Source: Bradyrhizobium sp. WBAH42 (GTDB lineage: Bacteria > Pseudomonadota > Alphaproteobacteria > Rhizobiales > Xanthobacteraceae). From it: 64,000 nucleotides of DNA. A program made the position numbers and the translations under genes. A model generated the notes under the pieces. It saw nothing but the letters and a program-made list of their open reading frames with translations, did no database searches and was not told the origin of the DNA. Shown here piece by piece: positions 62,740 through 64,000 of the stretch (its first letter is position 1; each line of letters begins with the position of its first letter). Where the stretch lies: NCBI RefSeq assembly GCF_024585265.1, contig NZ_CP036533.1, positions 6,395,001 through 6,459,000 on the forward strand, written 5' to 3'.

Positions 62740-63370
62740 AATCGTCCGACTCCTCGGCCAAGTGCGCCGCGATCCAACCCCACAAACATACAATTTCGCC
62801 CGAAGCTTTGCCCGCAGGCGCGAACTCCGTCACGCCCAACCCTGCTCCGAGCGCATCCTGGTGATCGTTACGCTGCGCAATAAACGGGAGCGCAAGCATG
62901 CCGAGCGAGCTTAGCGATGTGGCAGCTTCGCTCAGCCGGCACCCCCGCGTCGGCGTCTGATTGAGGATGAAGGCAAATCGGCGGTTGAGCCTGCGAATGG
63001 CGATCAGTGTAGGGATTGCGGCTTCGATGTCGGCCGGGCTTGGGCGCGCCGGGATGAGACAGAGATCCGCGCAGGCGATGACGCGCAACGCCAGGCTGTT
63101 GGTCGTGGCAGCTGTGTCGATGATGGCAAGCCAGACGCCTTCGGCCTTCAGGCGCGTGATCAACGGATCGATCTCGGCAGGATCGGTAACGCGCTCGACG
63201 CGGGGATAGGGATGATCGCGGCGCTCTTTCCATTTCGAGATCGTACCTTGCGCGTCCGCCTCAATGAGAGCGACGCGCTCAGCGCACTGCGTTGCTGCCA
63301 CCGCCAGTCCAACGGACAGCGTACTCTTGCCGCTTCCGCCTTTTTGCGTGACCAGGGCAAGGACGTGCAT
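62708..63370 (-). CDS. ParA-like ATPase (orphan, cargo-positioning type)
   Basis: 220 residues with the deviant Walker A motif TQKGGSGKSTLSVGLA (Lys10 signature and Lys15), the switch VALIEADAQG and LAIIDTAATTNS. No parB or parS-like gene accompanies it. Short ParA proteins of this kind position chromosomes, plasmids or protein cargo on the nucleoid. The overlapping phasin gene suggests the cargo may be a PHA granule. ATG 63370 has AGGGGAG upstream. The C-terminus is slightly degenerate-looking but the frame is intact. Confidence 0.88.
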   Translation of the reverse strand: MHVLALVTQKGGSGKSTLSVGLAVAATQCAERVALIEADAQGTISKWKERRDHPYPRVERVTDPAEIDPLITRLKAEGVWLAIIDTAATTNSLALRVIACADLCLIPARPSPADIEAAIPTLIAIRRLNRRFAFILNQTPTRGCRLSEAATSLSSLGMLALPFIAQRNDHQDALGAGLGVTEFAPAGKASGEIVCLWGWIAAHLAEESDDYGKGALKAAC

Positions 63371-63509
63371 GTCCCGCGCTCCCCTTAAGACGGCAACGAC
63401 GCGGAACTCAGACGTTGTCGGAAATTTTCTTGCAGCGCAAAAATACTACCGCAAGTCGCGATTCGTCTCAAGCGAACGCGAGGCAATCCCGGCATCCTAC
63501 TTAGCAAGT

Positions 63510-64000
63510 TCAGGAATACTGCATCACGCCGTCGTCGATCCGGCCGAAGCGCAAGGAGACGATGTCGAGCGCGTAGTTCTGGTGGAGGCGCCACGGCCGC
63601 TTCGAGCCCTGCTTCGGCATTTTGGCGATCGAGCGCTGCACGTAGCCTGAGGTGAAATCGAGCGAAGGCTGCGCGGTGATGGTGGAATCGTCATTGTGCG
63701 GCATGCACTGGCGGAAATTGTGCCGGTCCATGTAGTTGATGAGGCGGCAGACATATTCGCAGGTGAGGTCGCATTTCAGCGTCCAGGACGCGTTGGTGTA
63801 GCCGAAGGCGGAGGCCATGTTCGGCACATCGGCATACATCATGCCCTTGTAGGTCAGCGTGTTGGCGAAATCGACGGAGCGGCCGTCGACGCTGACCTCG
63901 AGGCCGCCGACGACCTGGAGCACAAGCCCGGTCGCCGTCACGATGATGTCGGCGGCGAGTTCGCGGCCGTCCTTCAGGCGGATGCCCTCATGCGTGAAGG
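63510..64000 (-). CDS. Flavin-containing/Baeyer-Villiger-type monooxygenase, C-terminal part (runs off right edge)
   Basis: The frame is open from the window edge to the stop at 63510. It encodes IVTATGLVLQVVGG, the ATG motif typical of flavin monooxygenases, YKGMMYADVPNMASAFGYTNASWTLK and EYVCRLINYMDRHNF, the conserved C-terminal features of NAD(P)/FAD-dependent FMO-like enzymes. The FAD- and NADPH-binding N-terminal part is outside the window. The substrate is unknown. Confidence 0.85.
   Translation of the reverse strand, partial: FTHEGIRLKDGRELAADIIVTATGLVLQVVGGLEVSVDGRSVDFANTLTYKGMMYADVPNMASAFGYTNASWTLKCDLTCEYVCRLINYMDRHNFRQCMPHNDDSTITAQPSLDFTSGYVQRSIAKMPKQGSKRPWRLHQNYALDIVSLRFGRIDDGVMQYS

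Overview
The window looks like chromosomal DNA of a Bradyrhizobium-type alphaproteobacterium (order Hyphomicrobiales). Four things point there. The DNA is GC-rich. Many protein families are typical of the group, including a thioredoxin-reductase-like ferredoxin reductase, an adrenodoxin-like ferredoxin, a giant apolipoprotein-like coiled-coil protein and a rhizobial-type LPS core/O-antigen locus. Several families of dispersed palindromic intergenic repeats recur. CtrA-type TTAA-N7-TTAA boxes and a PhoB-type box are also present. No rRNA, tRNA, CRISPR array or insertion sequence was seen. The assignment rests on family recognition, not on a database search.

Layout. 0-3 kb: end of a secreted DUF2147 gene with a 16-17 bp tandem repeat in its leader, ferredoxin reductase, acyl-CoA thioesterase, [2Fe-2S] ferredoxin and an HPt protein. 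3.4-9.1 kb: a 1,902-residue membrane-anchored coiled-coil protein resembling the rhizobial Growth Pole Ring protein. 9.5-12.3 kb: an Mla-type lipid transport operon (MlaE, MlaF, MlaD) whose MlaD gene carries a frameshift. 12.4-20.8 kb: dipeptide epimerase, MFS transporter, small conserved proteins, a FucU-like mutarotase, a secreted caspase-like protein and a threonine dehydratase. 20.9-22.8 kb: a PlcP/Agt-type phospholipid-remodelling operon with a Pho box. 23-34 kb: thiD, a hybrid histidine kinase with an ETR1-like ethylene-binding domain, c-type cytochromes, a CHRD protein, a trans-sulfuration enzyme, a CoxL-like molybdoenzyme and small proteins.

34.4-59.5 kb is mostly a cell-envelope region: murJ, sugar-nucleotide genes, an O-antigen initiation set resembling the Und-PP-QuiNAc pathway, an O-antigen ligase/polymerase, heptose synthesis (hldD, hldE) and transfer (waaF), a core mannosyltransferase-like enzyme, galE, an MsbA-like exporter and the lipid A hydroxylase lpxO. 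Many neighbours overlap by 4 nt or lie a few nt apart, so several multigene transcripts are likely.

59.6-64 kb: a 51-codon gene under a CtrA-like box, a LysR regulator divergent from an SDR lacking the catalytic tyrosine plus a tautomerase, then what appears to be a broken gene start abutting a coupled ParA-like ATPase/phasin pair, and the C-terminal end of a flavin monooxygenase running off the right edge.

The points most worth following up are the ethylene-receptor-like kinase, the Pho-box plcP-agt operon, the Growth-Pole-Ring-like giant next to a CtrA site, the ParA-phasin pair and the Tyr-less SDR.
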